Positions 36,023 to 44,115 are shown, counted from the first letter of the stretch. The stretch is 64,000 nucleotides of DNA from Lewinella sp. IMCC34191 (GCF_003390935.1 NZ_QNQZ01000011.1:62001-126000), one strand, 5' to 3'. The notes: generated from the letters alone by a model not told the origin. Numbers and translations: made by a program.

Positions 36023-37135
36023 TTATTCGTGAAACTGAACGTCGGGCTGTCGGTTACGGGCCGTCGTGGTGCCGTGGCGGAGGTTCGTTACGGTGATGCG
36101 GAGCCAGGTCCACTTTTCTCCGTCGAGCATCCAGCTGGCCCGCAGTCGCGAAGGCACCCGTACGCCTTCGAAGGTTGTCCACCGATCAGCTTCGGCTATC
36201 CAGGGTTCCCGCTTTGCTTCCGGCCCGTGTTCCCGGTAGCGTTGCGCCTCGAAGCGGAGAAAATCTCCCTGCGGGGTAAAGGTGAATATGCCCGATGCCG
36301 ATTGCTCTCCGCCGTAGACGGTAGCGCGTGCCCGTTCACTGTCCATTTCTTCCCATTCGATCCGGGAACTACGGGCGGCCGCCGGGAACCAGGCCAGTTC
36401 CGCAAGATAGCGTTGCAGGGCCGCCTCGTTTGCTTTTTCGTTCTGGCTGACCGCACTTACGGTCAGCAGACCGAAGAGGGACATGCGCAGGCTTGCTCCA
36501 CCGGAATCAAGGGTATCGGTACCGAAAACCTCAACCAGCGGATTCAGCCGTACCCGCACCGACCAGTGAAAAGCGGGGCGGGAGGAGAGTATGAGTTGAT
36601 CGGCCTCGGCGGCGTACCACTCGGTCTGTTCCGGTTTGAGTTTTATGGCCAGCTGCTGTTCGAGGCAGAGGTAAGCCGCCCGGTGGTGCTCCGCCCCACT
36701 GCGGCTTAACCAGCGATTGACCAGGGGCGGAAGATCGCGCTCGGCTTCGAGGTCGGAGGCATCGTCGACGAGCAACATCCTATTTCGCGCCCGCCGCGCT
36801 TGTCGGTCGAAGGTCCACGCCGCCTGACTGAGCAGGAGGCCCACCGCGAGTATCAGGTTGGCGATCGCACCGAAGGCCGCGTCCGTCCAGAAGCGGAAGA
36901 TGAGGACCTGCGAGAGCACAATCCCCACGGTGGCTACCGTACGCCAGTGGCGGCGGCGCAGAACCAGCAGGAGGGCGGCGAGCAGAAGAATAGCCGCGAC
37001 CGCGAGCCACCCCAGTCCCCAGGATCGGGGAATAAAGGTGGTGAAATCACCGGGGGAATAGCCGACAGCTGCCCCGAACCCCAATAAGTGGAGCAAGCCG
37101 TGACCGGTCAGGAAGAGGAGTAGCAGGGTTCGCAT
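36023..37135 (-). CDS. DUF6544-like membrane protein
   Basis: With the ATG at 37135 the 370-residue protein starts MRTLLLLFLTGHGLLHLLGF. It has about four hydrophobic helices in the first 120 residues. A large soluble part follows with the pattern typical of DUF6544/DUF6920 proteins: LPPLVNRWLSRSG, FHWSVRVRLNPLVEVFGTDTLDSG, YLAELAWFPAA, FRFEAQRYRE-like and WMLDGEKWTWLRITV. Function unknown. Ten nt separate it from phosphoketolase, so it is the likely first gene of that operon. The assignment rests on remembered motif patterns. Confidence 0.7.
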   Translation of the reverse strand: MRTLLLLFLTGHGLLHLLGFGAAVGYSPGDFTTFIPRSWGLGWLAVAAILLLAALLLVLRRRHWRTVATVGIVLSQVLIFRFWTDAAFGAIANLILAVGLLLSQAAWTFDRQARRARNRMLLVDDASDLEAERDLPPLVNRWLSRSGAEHHRAAYLCLEQQLAIKLKPEQTEWYAAEADQLILSSRPAFHWSVRVRLNPLVEVFGTDTLDSGGASLRMSLFGLLTVSAVSQNEKANEAALQRYLAELAWFPAAARSSRIEWEEMDSERARATVYGGEQSASGIFTFTPQGDFLRFEAQRYREHGPEAKREPWIAEADRWTTFEGVRVPSRLRASWMLDGEKWTWLRITVTNLRHGTTTARNRQPDVQFHE

Positions 37136-37183
37136 AGGCGTGAATTCTGCTACGAAGGTCGACCGCAATGGCCTCCCCCGGAG

Positions 37184-37195
37184 TGACATAAATCA
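37184..37195. promoter_or_regulatory. FNR-like dyad between hemN and the phosphoketolase operon
   Basis: TGACATAAATCA resembles TGAT-N4-ATCA (seven of ten positions of the full FNR box). Its centre is 59.5 nt before the 3' end of the hemN -7 box. It is about 36 nt from a GACCTTCG box (37153-37160, minus) that could serve the divergent operon. One site could thus serve both promoters. Confidence 0.35.
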
Positions 37196-37241
37196 TCCCA
37201 GCGGCCAAAATGCATCACCGAAGCGGCGGCAGTCAGGGGCC

Positions 37242-37249
37242 CACCTTTG
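37242..37249 (+). promoter_or_regulatory. candidate -7 element of hemN
   Basis: CACCTTTG differs from TAnnTTTG at the first base and lies 18 nt before the GTG at 37268. It overlaps an alternative TTG start (37247), arguing for the GTG. Confidence 0.4.
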
Positions 37250-37267
37250 GAAAAAATTCGGCCCTCC

Positions 37268-38617
37268 GTGAGTCTTATCGAAAAGTACGACCGTCCGGTC
37301 CCCCGCTATACGAGCTATCCTACCGTGCCCTACTGGCAACCCACGGCGCCCGGAGCGGGAGCCTGGCTGGAGTCCATAAACCGTCGCCTTTCCGAAACGC
37401 GCGACATCAGCCTCTACCTGCACTTGCCCTTCTGCGAGCAGTTGTGTACCTACTGCGGCTGTCACAAACGGATCACGAAAAACCACGCCGTCGAGGAACC
37501 CTACGTCGATGCTTTACTTGCGGAGCTAAACCTCTACCTCCAGGAGCTTACGGAGTTGCCGCGGCTTCGGGAACTGCACCTGGGGGGCGGTACGCCTACC
37601 TTCTTTGGTCCGGACGCCCTGGCACGCCTGGTCGACGGCATCCTGGAACGGCTCCCGGTGGCCGACGATCACAGCTTCGGCTTCGAAGCCCACCCGTCGA
37701 CCACTACGGCGGACCACCTCACCACCCTGGCCGCCCGGGGCTTCCGCCGTGTCAGCCTGGGCGTCCAGGACTTCAACCCCGAGATCCTACGGCTCATTAA
37801 CCGGCGACAAACCGAGGAGGGTATTGCCCGCACCGTGTGCAATGCGCAGCTGGCCGGCTACGATTCCATCAACTTCGACCTGATCTACGGCCTGCCGCGG
37901 CAGCAAGTCCATGACATTCGCTATTCGGTGGAAAAAGTCCGCGAATTCCAACCGGACCGGATCGCCTTCTACGGTTACGCGCACGTACCCTGGCACAGTC
38001 CCGGACAGCGGGCCTACTCCGAGGCCGATCTGCCCCGGGGTACGCAGCGTTGGCAGCTCTGCCAGACGGGGCGGCGGCTCCTGCAGGAGTCCGGGTACAC
38101 GGACATCGGCCTGGATCATTTCTCCCTCCCCGACGACGACCTGGCTATAGCCCACCGAGACGGTCGGCTCCACCGGAATTTCATGGGCTACACCACGGCC
38201 AATACGCCGGTTACCCTGGCCCTCGGTTGCTCGGCCATCGGCGACAGCTGGGATATGTACGTACAGAATGAAAAGAAAGTGGAAGCCTACCAGAAGGCGG
38301 TCTTGCTCGAACGGCGCCTGCCCATTATCAAGGGTCACGCCCTGGCCGCCGCGGATACGGTGGTTCGCCGCCACATTCTCAACCTCATGTGCCAGGGCTT
38401 CACGGACTGGAACGAGGAAAGCCTCCGCTGCCCGGCCATCGACCGCGCGGTGCTGCACTGGAACGACATGGCCCTGGACGGGCTGGTCCGCCGGTCGCCC
38501 TACCGCGTGGAGGTTACCAAAACGGGTATGGGCTACCTGCGCAATATTTGCCTGCCCCTCGACGACTACTACTGGGCGCGGAACCCGACCACCGCCACCT
38601 TCAGCCGGGCCATATGA
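37268..38617 (+). CDS. hemN: oxygen-independent coproporphyrinogen III oxidase
   Basis: The 449-residue radical-SAM enzyme starts at GTG (read SLIEKYDRPVPRYTSYPTVPYW after the initiator), matching the usual HemN N-terminus. The 4Fe-4S motif is C56-x3-C60-x2-C63 in FCEQLCTYCGC. Further motifs are LHLGGGTPTFF, the SAM-binding region and the C-terminal FMGYTT segment. It converts coproporphyrinogen III to protoporphyrinogen IX without oxygen. A TTG at 37247 could add 7 residues but sits in the promoter box. Its position opposite the phosphoketolase/Usp operon fits an oxygen-limitation regulon. Confidence 0.94.
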   Translation: MSLIEKYDRPVPRYTSYPTVPYWQPTAPGAGAWLESINRRLSETRDISLYLHLPFCEQLCTYCGCHKRITKNHAVEEPYVDALLAELNLYLQELTELPRLRELHLGGGTPTFFGPDALARLVDGILERLPVADDHSFGFEAHPSTTTADHLTTLAARGFRRVSLGVQDFNPEILRLINRRQTEEGIARTVCNAQLAGYDSINFDLIYGLPRQQVHDIRYSVEKVREFQPDRIAFYGYAHVPWHSPGQRAYSEADLPRGTQRWQLCQTGRRLLQESGYTDIGLDHFSLPDDDLAIAHRDGRLHRNFMGYTTANTPVTLALGCSAIGDSWDMYVQNEKKVEAYQKAVLLERRLPIIKGHALAAADTVVRRHILNLMCQGFTDWNEESLRCPAIDRAVLHWNDMALDGLVRRSPYRVEVTKTGMGYLRNICLPLDDYYWARNPTTATFSRAI

Positions 38618-38783
38618 GTTTATCTATCCTTTAGTCGCCGGTCCGGGCCAGCTATACCTCCCGCGCAGAGGAGAGCGTACGGCCGCCGTGCTCCGGCGTT
38701 ACCGGGGAATCACTACCGCCCTTCCCGGCCGGTCGGTCCAGTTGAGGAACCAGCGTTTCCGGCCGTGCGTCATTGGGTACCGC

Positions 38784-39701
38784 TTAGAACACCCGACGCA
38801 CCAGCGTCACCACCTGTGCAATGATGGCCCCGATCACCACCCCGCCCAGCGCGCTGATGGTCACCTTGACCAGCCAGCCGAGTACGGGTATGTGCGACAG
38901 CGACTCCACCAGATCGTCGAGCGCGTGGCCGACCGGGGGAATGCCGTGGGCGATGATCTCCGCCCCGACCCACAACATGGCCGCCGTACCGACGTAGCCG
39001 AGGATCTTCAGAAAGAGCGGCATGAACTTCACTATACCCTGCCCGAACGACCGAAAGCTGGCGTTTTTGCTGGTTTTGGCTATGTGTACGCCGATGTCGT
39101 CGGCCTTCACGATCAGGCCCACGAAACCGTAGACGGCCACCGTGATGAATACCGCGACGGCGAGCATGATGATGATCTGGTTGAGCAGGTCCTGCTCGGC
39201 CACCGTGGAATAAGTGATGGCCACGATCTCGGAGGAGAGGATCATATCCGTGCGCACCGCCCCCTTCACGCGTGCCGCTTCCAACTCCTCGGCGGTGACC
39301 ACCCGCTCGGCCGCCGCCGCCTCCGCGCCCTCCGGTCCGTGGTGGGGAAAGAACAGGGAGTGCACCTTCTCGTAGCCCTCGAAGCACAGGTACGCCCCGC
39401 CGAGCATCAGGATCGGCGTGATCGCCCAGGGGGCAAAGAACCCCAGCAGGAGAGCCGCCGGGCTCAGGATAAAGACCTTGTTGATCAGTGACTTCTTCGC
39501 GATCTGGTAAATGATCGATAGTTCCCGCGACGGATCCAGCCCGACCACGTATTTGGGGGTCACCGCCGTATCGTCAATGACTATGCCGGACACCTTACCC
39601 GTGGTCTTCGCTACCTGGGCGGGCACGTCGTCCAGGCTCGCCGCGCTGGCCTTAACCAATGCGGAAACGTCGTCCAGTAATGCGAGAAGTCCGGTCGCCA
39701 T
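38784..39701 (-). CDS. DUF808 (YedI-like) inner-membrane protein
   Basis: The 305-residue protein starts MATGLLALLDDVSALVKASAASLDDV, the conserved N-terminus of DUF808 proteins. It continues with KTTGKVSGIVIDDTAVTPKYVVGLDPSRELSI and several hydrophobic helices (about residues 75-105, 175-200 and 225-305). Function unknown; members are found across bacteria, often next to stress genes. It faces hemN at the 3' side. A TAATCTTG box shortly before the ATG may be its -7 element. Confidence 0.85.
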   Translation of the reverse strand: MATGLLALLDDVSALVKASAASLDDVPAQVAKTTGKVSGIVIDDTAVTPKYVVGLDPSRELSIIYQIAKKSLINKVFILSPAALLLGFFAPWAITPILMLGGAYLCFEGYEKVHSLFFPHHGPEGAEAAAAERVVTAEELEAARVKGAVRTDMILSSEIVAITYSTVAEQDLLNQIIIMLAVAVFITVAVYGFVGLIVKADDIGVHIAKTSKNASFRSFGQGIVKFMPLFLKILGYVGTAAMLWVGAEIIAHGIPPVGHALDDLVESLSHIPVLGWLVKVTISALGGVVIGAIIAQVVTLVRRVF

Positions 39702-39876
39702 ATGCGTGCAAGATTAAAAGGTGGGTAGCTCACAGCGGAATATGCCGCCGACGCGACCCGGCGGTAAAGGTAGCCGGGCCCTGCAAATAATGGCAACCGG
39801 CTACGCCCCGGGAGGTTCTTAGCCACCCGAATATTCCGGTAGTCCCGGCACGGCGATGATCATTCCACCGTCAGTT

Positions 39877-39893
39877 GGGCGGCGGAGCGCAGG
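39877..39893 (+). repeat. dispersed GC-rich repeat downstream of hisA
   Basis: GGGCGGCGGAGCGCAGG followed by AAAATAGCCTTTA. It is an exact core match, in the spacer between the DUF808 and hisA genes, 45 nt past the hisA stop. Confidence 0.65.
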
Positions 39894-39938
39894 AAAATAG
39901 CCTTTATGAAATCGTCGGGCGAATTACTCCCCACATCC

Positions 39939-40652
39939 CTAATACGCCGACAGCGCCTCCAGCGGAATACGCCCCTCATAAATCGCTTTGCCCACGATCA
40001 CCCCGTAGCAGTCGATCGCGGACAGCGCATCGAGGTCCTCGGTGGTGGTCACGCCGCCACTGGCGATGAGGTGTACTTCGGGCTGCTCGCGCCGGATGCG
40101 GGCGTAGAGTTCCCGGGCGGTCCCCTGTAGCAGGCCGTCCTTACTTACGTCCGTGCAGATAGTGTAGCGCACACCTTTCTCTACGTAGTCAGCTAGGAAT
40201 TCGAAGAGCTCCCGGTCGCTGGCCTCCTCCCAGCCGCTAACGGCGATCTTGTCGCCCCGTACGTCGGTCCCGAGGATGATGCGTTCCGGTCCGTAGCGCT
40301 CCAGCCACCCCAGGAACACCTCCGGTTTCTTGACGGCAATGGTCCCACCAGTCACTTGGTGGGCACCGGCTTCGAAGGCGATGCGCAGGTCTTCATCGCT
40401 CTTCATACCGCCGCCCCAGTCGATCTTCAGCTTGGTTCCCCCCGCGATCCGCTCCAGTACCTTATGATTGACGATGCCGCCGCCCCGGGCGCCGTCCAGG
40501 TCAACCACGTGCAGGCGTTCCAGGCCGGCCGCTTCGAATTCCTTGGCAACGGCCAGGGGATCTTCGTTGTAGACGGTTTTTTGCGCGTAGTCGCCCTGCG
40601 TTAGGCGGACGCACTTTCCGTCGATGAGGTCTATGGCGGGTATGATGTGCAT
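39939..40652 (-). CDS. hisA: 1-(5-phosphoribosyl)-5-[(5-phosphoribosylamino)methylideneamino]imidazole-4-carboxamide isomerase
   Basis: The 237-residue TIM-barrel protein carries the HisA hallmarks: MHIIPAIDLIDGKCVRLTQGDY with catalytic Asp8, VVDLDGARGGG, the second catalytic Asp in TDVSKDGLLQG, and ASGGVTTTEDL at the phosphate site. HisA catalyses the fourth step of histidine synthesis, an Amadori rearrangement. No other his genes are in the window. The mRNA leader contains five 7-bp tandem repeats (40671-40705). Confidence 0.95.
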   Translation of the reverse strand: MHIIPAIDLIDGKCVRLTQGDYAQKTVYNEDPLAVAKEFEAAGLERLHVVDLDGARGGGIVNHKVLERIAGGTKLKIDWGGGMKSDEDLRIAFEAGAHQVTGGTIAVKKPEVFLGWLERYGPERIILGTDVRGDKIAVSGWEEASDRELFEFLADYVEKGVRYTICTDVSKDGLLQGTARELYARIRREQPEVHLIASGGVTTTEDLDALSAIDCYGVIVGKAIYEGRIPLEALSAY

Positions 40653-40670
40653 GGGGGGTACTGGTTGGCT

Positions 40671-40705
40671 GGGTGCTGGGTGCTGGGTGCTGGGTGCTGG
40701 GTGCT
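40671..40705. repeat. five tandem 7-bp repeats in the hisA leader
   Basis: GGGTGCT is repeated five times without mismatch at 40671-40705. It lies between the hisA ATG (40652) and its -7 element (40715-40722). The mRNA would carry AGCACCC x5. Confidence 0.9.
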
Positions 40706-40714
40706 CGACGCCGG

Positions 40715-40722
40715 CAAACTTA
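40715..40722 (-). promoter_or_regulatory. -7 element of hisA
   Basis: TAAGTTTG (minus strand) matches TAnnTTTG exactly. The predicted leader is about 55 nt and contains the 7-bp repeats. Confidence 0.5.
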
Positions 40723-40840
40723 GGACGAATTTTGGGTAATCGGTTTATGAGTCGTTACCCGGGCGGCCGGTCATCGGCCGACTCCTATACCCATCAACCG
40801 GAAGCAAACACCAACGGTTAGGAATGTACACCCGCACGCC

Positions 40841-41773
40841 ATGCCCGACCGCCAGCCCACTACCCTTGACGACTTCTACCGGGAGATCGCTACCAACCTA
40901 GGACAAAGGTCGCCTTCGTCCCCAACCGAATCCCCCGGCGACATCGGCCATTTCGGAGTGTTTGACCTTGGGGCGCTTCACCGTGACGGTCCGCCGAAGC
41001 AGATGCCCTATAACCGACGCACCTACTACAAGGTCAGCCTGATCGGCGGCCGTAACCGGGCGGAGTACGCCGACAGGGTAATCGAGGTCGGGAGGAACGC
41101 CCTACTGTTCGCGACGCCGAATATTCCTTACCATTGGCTTCCCCTGGATTCCCAACCGCGTGGGTATTTCTGCGTCTTTACCCGCGACTTCCTGGCCGCC
41201 AACGCCCTCGGCACCCGTCTGGACGCGCTGCCTATCTTTCGCCCCGGCCAGACCCCGCTCTTTGAAGTAGCCGAACGGGAAGCCGAGGTAGCGCGCGCCA
41301 TCTTCCGGAAGATGATCGCGGAGGCCGGTTCCGATTATGCCTATCGCTCGGACCTGTTGCGGACCTACCTCCTGGAGCTGATCCATCTCGGTCAGAAACT
41401 GCAGCCGGCCCCCACGGTCGCCGATCTGCCAACCGCCGCGACGCGGATCACCGCCCTGTTCCGCGAATTGCTCGAACGGGAATTCACCCCTCTCTCCCCG
41501 ACTAACCCGCTGCGCCTGCGTACTCCCGGCGAGGTCGCCGAGCGCCTCTCGCTGCACGTCAACTACCTGAACCAAACGCTCAAAGCCGAAACCGGGAAGA
41601 CCACCTCCCAGCTGATCGGCGAACGCATCGTACAGGAGGCGAAGGTGCTGTTGCGCCATAGCCGGTGGTCCATTTCGGAGATCGCCTATGCGCTGGGCTT
41701 CGAGGAGCCGGCCCACTTCTCGAATTACTTCAAGCGCTACACGGATCACTCGCCGGGATCCTTCCGGAGCTAA
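40841..41773 (+). CDS. AraC family transcriptional regulator
   Basis: The 310-residue protein has a cupin-like N-terminal half (RTYYKVSLIGGRNRAEYADRVIEVGRNALLFATPNIPYHW). The C-terminal AraC double helix-turn-helix includes TPGEVAERLSLHVNYLNQTLKAETGKT and WSISEIAYALGFEEPAHFSNYFKRYTDHSPGSFR. The ligand is unknown. It lies 100 nt upstream of a co-directional SDR gene, the usual position of an AraC activator and its target, so control of 41874-42638 is likely. Confidence 0.92.
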   Translation: MPDRQPTTLDDFYREIATNLGQRSPSSPTESPGDIGHFGVFDLGALHRDGPPKQMPYNRRTYYKVSLIGGRNRAEYADRVIEVGRNALLFATPNIPYHWLPLDSQPRGYFCVFTRDFLAANALGTRLDALPIFRPGQTPLFEVAEREAEVARAIFRKMIAEAGSDYAYRSDLLRTYLLELIHLGQKLQPAPTVADLPTAATRITALFRELLEREFTPLSPTNPLRLRTPGEVAERLSLHVNYLNQTLKAETGKTTSQLIGERIVQEAKVLLRHSRWSISEIAYALGFEEPAHFSNYFKRYTDHSPGSFRS

Positions 41774-41873
41774 GTCCTTTGATCGCTGCAAGCATGCCTT
41801 TGATTTCCGCAAGCCTGCTCCACCCCGCGGGACTGACCTTTGTGGTCATTATTTACTTCTAAACTGAACTACT

Positions 41874-42638
41874 ATGTCTGCGCAAAACAAAACCGCCCTC
41901 GTCACCGGTGGCAGTCGCGGCCTCGGTCGCGATATGGCCCTTCGCCTCGCCGATAAGGGGCTCGACGTCCTCCTGACCTACCACAGCAACGCCGAGCAAG
42001 CGGCGGAGGTCGTGGGGCTGATCGAAGGGAAGGGACGCAAGGCCGCCGCCCTGCAGCTCAATACCTCACGGGTCGAAACCTTCGATGCCTTCTTTTCCGA
42101 ATTTTCGCGTCAGCTGCAGGAAACCACGGGAAGCGACAAATTCGATTTCCTGGTCAACAACGCCGGTACCGGTCTGTACGCCCCCGTGCAACAAACCACC
42201 GAGGAAGACTTTGACCGCATCGTCAATATCCACTTTAAGGGAGTCTACTTTCTCACCCAGAAAGCCCTGCCGCTCCTCAACGACGGCGGCGGCATCGTGA
42301 ACGTTTCCTCCGGATTGGCCCGCTTTTCCTATCCCGGATCGTCGGCCTATGCGGCGGCGAAGGGAGCCACCGAAGTCTTCACCCGCTATCTGGCCCGGGA
42401 ACTGGGCGAACGCAAGATCCGGGCCAACATCGTAGCGCCGGGCGCCATCGCCACCGATTTTGGCGGCGGCCGGGTTCGGGACGACGAACAGCTCAATCAG
42501 ACGATCAGCCAGCAAACCGCCCTCGGCCGCGTCGGGGAAGCCGAAGACATCGGCGGCGTCGTGGCCTTCCTCTGTACCGACGACGCCCGCTGGGTCAACG
42601 GCCAGCGCATCGAAGTTTCGGGCGGAATCCACCTATAG
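41874..42638 (+). CDS. short-chain dehydrogenase/reductase (SDR)
   Basis: The 254-residue enzyme shows the classical SDR layout: cofactor motif TGGSRGLG (residues about 11-18), NNAG, the catalytic Ser in VNVSSGLARFSYPG, the YAAAK catalytic Tyr-Lys, and a C-terminal ARWVNGQRIEVSGGIHL as in FabG-like enzymes. The Arg in position TGGSRG suggests NADPH preference. Substrate unknown. A GACCTTTG box (41835-41842) and the upstream AraC gene indicate its own regulated promoter. A terminator follows at 42660. Confidence 0.92.
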   Translation: MSAQNKTALVTGGSRGLGRDMALRLADKGLDVLLTYHSNAEQAAEVVGLIEGKGRKAAALQLNTSRVETFDAFFSEFSRQLQETTGSDKFDFLVNNAGTGLYAPVQQTTEEDFDRIVNIHFKGVYFLTQKALPLLNDGGGIVNVSSGLARFSYPGSSAYAAAKGATEVFTRYLARELGERKIRANIVAPGAIATDFGGGRVRDDEQLNQTISQQTALGRVGEAEDIGGVVAFLCTDDARWVNGQRIEVSGGIHL

Positions 42639-42659
42639 CCTGTTTTTGAAAGCTATTGT

Positions 42660-42691
42660 ATAGGCCGCGCTTCCCCGGAAGCGTGGCCTAT
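42660..42691 (+). terminator. rho-independent terminator of the SDR gene
   Basis: A 14-bp stem with one G-U pair (42660-42673 with 42678-42691), a CCCG loop, then GTCGTTTTA. Confidence 0.75.
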
Positions 42692-42737
42692 GTCGTTTTA
42701 TCCCCCGGGAGCGGACCGGCCATCCATTCAGCAACTG

Positions 42738-42744
42738 TACTTTG
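42738..42744 (+). promoter_or_regulatory. candidate -7 element of the pentapeptide gene
   Basis: TACTTTG (TAn-TTTG, one base short of the usual spacing) ends 6 nt before the ATG at 42751. Confidence 0.35.
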
Positions 42745-42750
42745 CACCGT

Positions 42751-43311
42751 ATGGCCACCTACCTCACCGACGAACGCTTCCGCAACCAGGACTTTACCCC
42801 GACGGCCACCGAGTACGACGGCTGCTCCTTCGTCACCTGCCGCCTGGCCGGGGCGGACCTCACCGGTATCCGCTTCCTCGACTGCACCTTCCAGGACTGC
42901 GACCTGAGCAACGCCACCCTCACCGGAGCTTCCTTCCAGAACGTACACTTCGCAAGCTGCAAACTACTGGGTCTGAGCTTCGATGCGGGCGACCCGCTGG
43001 CCTTCGCCGTCACTTTCGCCGACTGCCGCCTGCAACATGCCTCCTTCCACAAGATGAAGCTGACCCGCTGCGCCTTCACCGGCTGTGACCTCACCGAAGC
43101 CGACTTCACCGCTGCCGACCTGACGGGCAGCACCCTCGTCGACTGCGACCTGGCCCGGGCCACCTTCGAGAACACCGATCTCCGTAAAGCCGATCTCCGC
43201 GAGGCCCGCCACTACCGCATCGATCCTACGCGAAACCGCGTCCGTGGCACCCGCTTCTCCCTGCCCGCGGCGGTGGGCCTGCTGGAAACCTTCGGCGTCA
43301 GGATCGACTAA
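42751..43311 (+). CDS. pentapeptide-repeat protein
   Basis: The 186-residue protein is built of A(D/N)Lxx-type pentapeptide repeats (CRLAGADLTGIRFLDCTFQDCDLSNATLTGASFQ and so on) and should fold as a right-handed quadrilateral beta helix. It ends with the conserved cap YRIDPTRNRVRGTRFSLPAAVGLLETFGVRID found in Qnr/McbG-like members. Some such proteins protect DNA gyrase, but that role is not demonstrable here. The ATG at 42751 is preferred to a TTG at 42742, which lies in the promoter box. A broken second copy of its 3' end is at 50487-50627. Confidence 0.88.
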   Translation: MATYLTDERFRNQDFTPTATEYDGCSFVTCRLAGADLTGIRFLDCTFQDCDLSNATLTGASFQNVHFASCKLLGLSFDAGDPLAFAVTFADCRLQHASFHKMKLTRCAFTGCDLTEADFTAADLTGSTLVDCDLARATFENTDLRKADLREARHYRIDPTRNRVRGTRFSLPAAVGLLETFGVRID

Positions 43312-43320
43312 CGCACTAAC

Positions 43321-43389
43321 AGCTGACGAAGTCAGCTACTAACCGGAGGCAAAGCCGACGACTAACCGATGGCGAAGCCAGCGACTAAA
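43321..43389. repeat. three tandem 23-bp hairpin repeats
   Basis: Units 43321-43343, 43344-43366 and 43367-43389 end in (GC)TACTAAC, CGACTAAC and CGACTAAA. Each holds a small inverted repeat (GCTGAC-gaa-GTCAGC, GGC-aaa-GCC, TGGC-gaa-GCCA). They sit between two convergent genes, and the third unit includes the YciI-like stop codon. Confidence 0.7.
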
Positions 43390-43657
43390 CCACCACCACG
43401 CTCCATTTCCGCACCCACCACTTCGTCACCAGCCCCTTCATCACGTAGGGATCTTTCCGCGCGAAGTTCTCCGCCACGTCTTCGGAATTCCCCTTGAATA
43501 CCAGCGCCGCACCATCGGCGGGATCGTAGGCACCGGCCATCACCAACTCGCCTCGTTCGCGGAACTCGTTCGCCAGCCGCAAGTGCTGATCGCGGTAGGG
43601 TTGACGCTTTTCGACGTAGTTGTCGACGGTGTCGTAGAAGAGTAGGTAGTAGTTCAT
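43385..43657 (-). CDS. YciI-like protein
   Basis: The 90-residue ferredoxin-like-fold protein (MNYYLLFYDTVDNYVEKRQPYRDQHLRLANEF... GELVMAGAYDPADGAALVFKG... FARKDPYVMKGLVTKWWVRKW) matches the YCII family by its paired His/Asp region and the F-x-x-x-DPYV motif. Role unknown; family members include dehydrochlorinase-like enzymes. It is convergent with the pentapeptide gene and 68 nt downstream of the truncated LytTR gene on the same strand. Confidence 0.8.
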   Translation of the reverse strand: MNYYLLFYDTVDNYVEKRQPYRDQHLRLANEFRERGELVMAGAYDPADGAALVFKGNSEDVAENFARKDPYVMKGLVTKWWVRKWSVVVV

Positions 43658-43725
43658 GGGGGATGGAGTGGAGGGGTTATGGGGTGAAGGGGCGCCACCA
43701 TAAATCGCGCCGAAAAGCCGAAAGT

Positions 43726-44115
43726 TCAGCCGCCAAACAGCCGTGCTTTGACCAGCTCGCGGTAGCTGCCGCCGATGGGGATCAGGGCTTTGCCGATACG
43801 CAGTTGGTTCCCCTCCAGGGATTCCACCCGGTCGGTAGCGACGATGAAGGATTTGTGTACCCGGAGAAAGCGGTCAGGTAGTTCGTCTTCGAGTTGTTTG
43901 AGGGATCCGAGGCTTAGCGTACGGCCCTTATCCGTGTGGTAGGCGACGTACTCGCGCATGCTCTCGATGTAGTGGATCTCGCTGTGGGGGATGCGGTAGG
44001 TCTTCCGGTCGGCCCTTACCAACTGGTAGGCCGTTTCTTTTGGCGCCGGAGCGCGGGAATCGGGCGAATCCGGGAACCGATATTCCCGCGCCTTATTCAC
44101 CGCCACTACGAAACG
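43726..44115 (-). pseudogene. truncated LytTR response regulator (DNA-binding part only)
   Basis: The frame encodes the linker and complete LytTR domain (YQLVRADRKTYRIPHSEIHYIESMREYVAYHTDKG... ARLFGG) but no receiver. Similarity to the intact regulator at 50634-51341 starts at RFVxxVNKARxYRFP and stops abruptly at about 44115, after which unrelated sequence follows. A GTG at 44106 could still start a 126-residue LytTR-only protein. Positions 43823-44013 are identical by eye to 50731-50921, while the flanks have diverged. Either a broken duplicate or a domain-only paralogue refreshed by gene conversion. Confidence 0.8.

Noticed and set aside
43321-43389. Possible CRISPR-like array (three 23-bp units)
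   Set aside because: Units are directly adjacent with no spacers, only three copies, and no cas genes.
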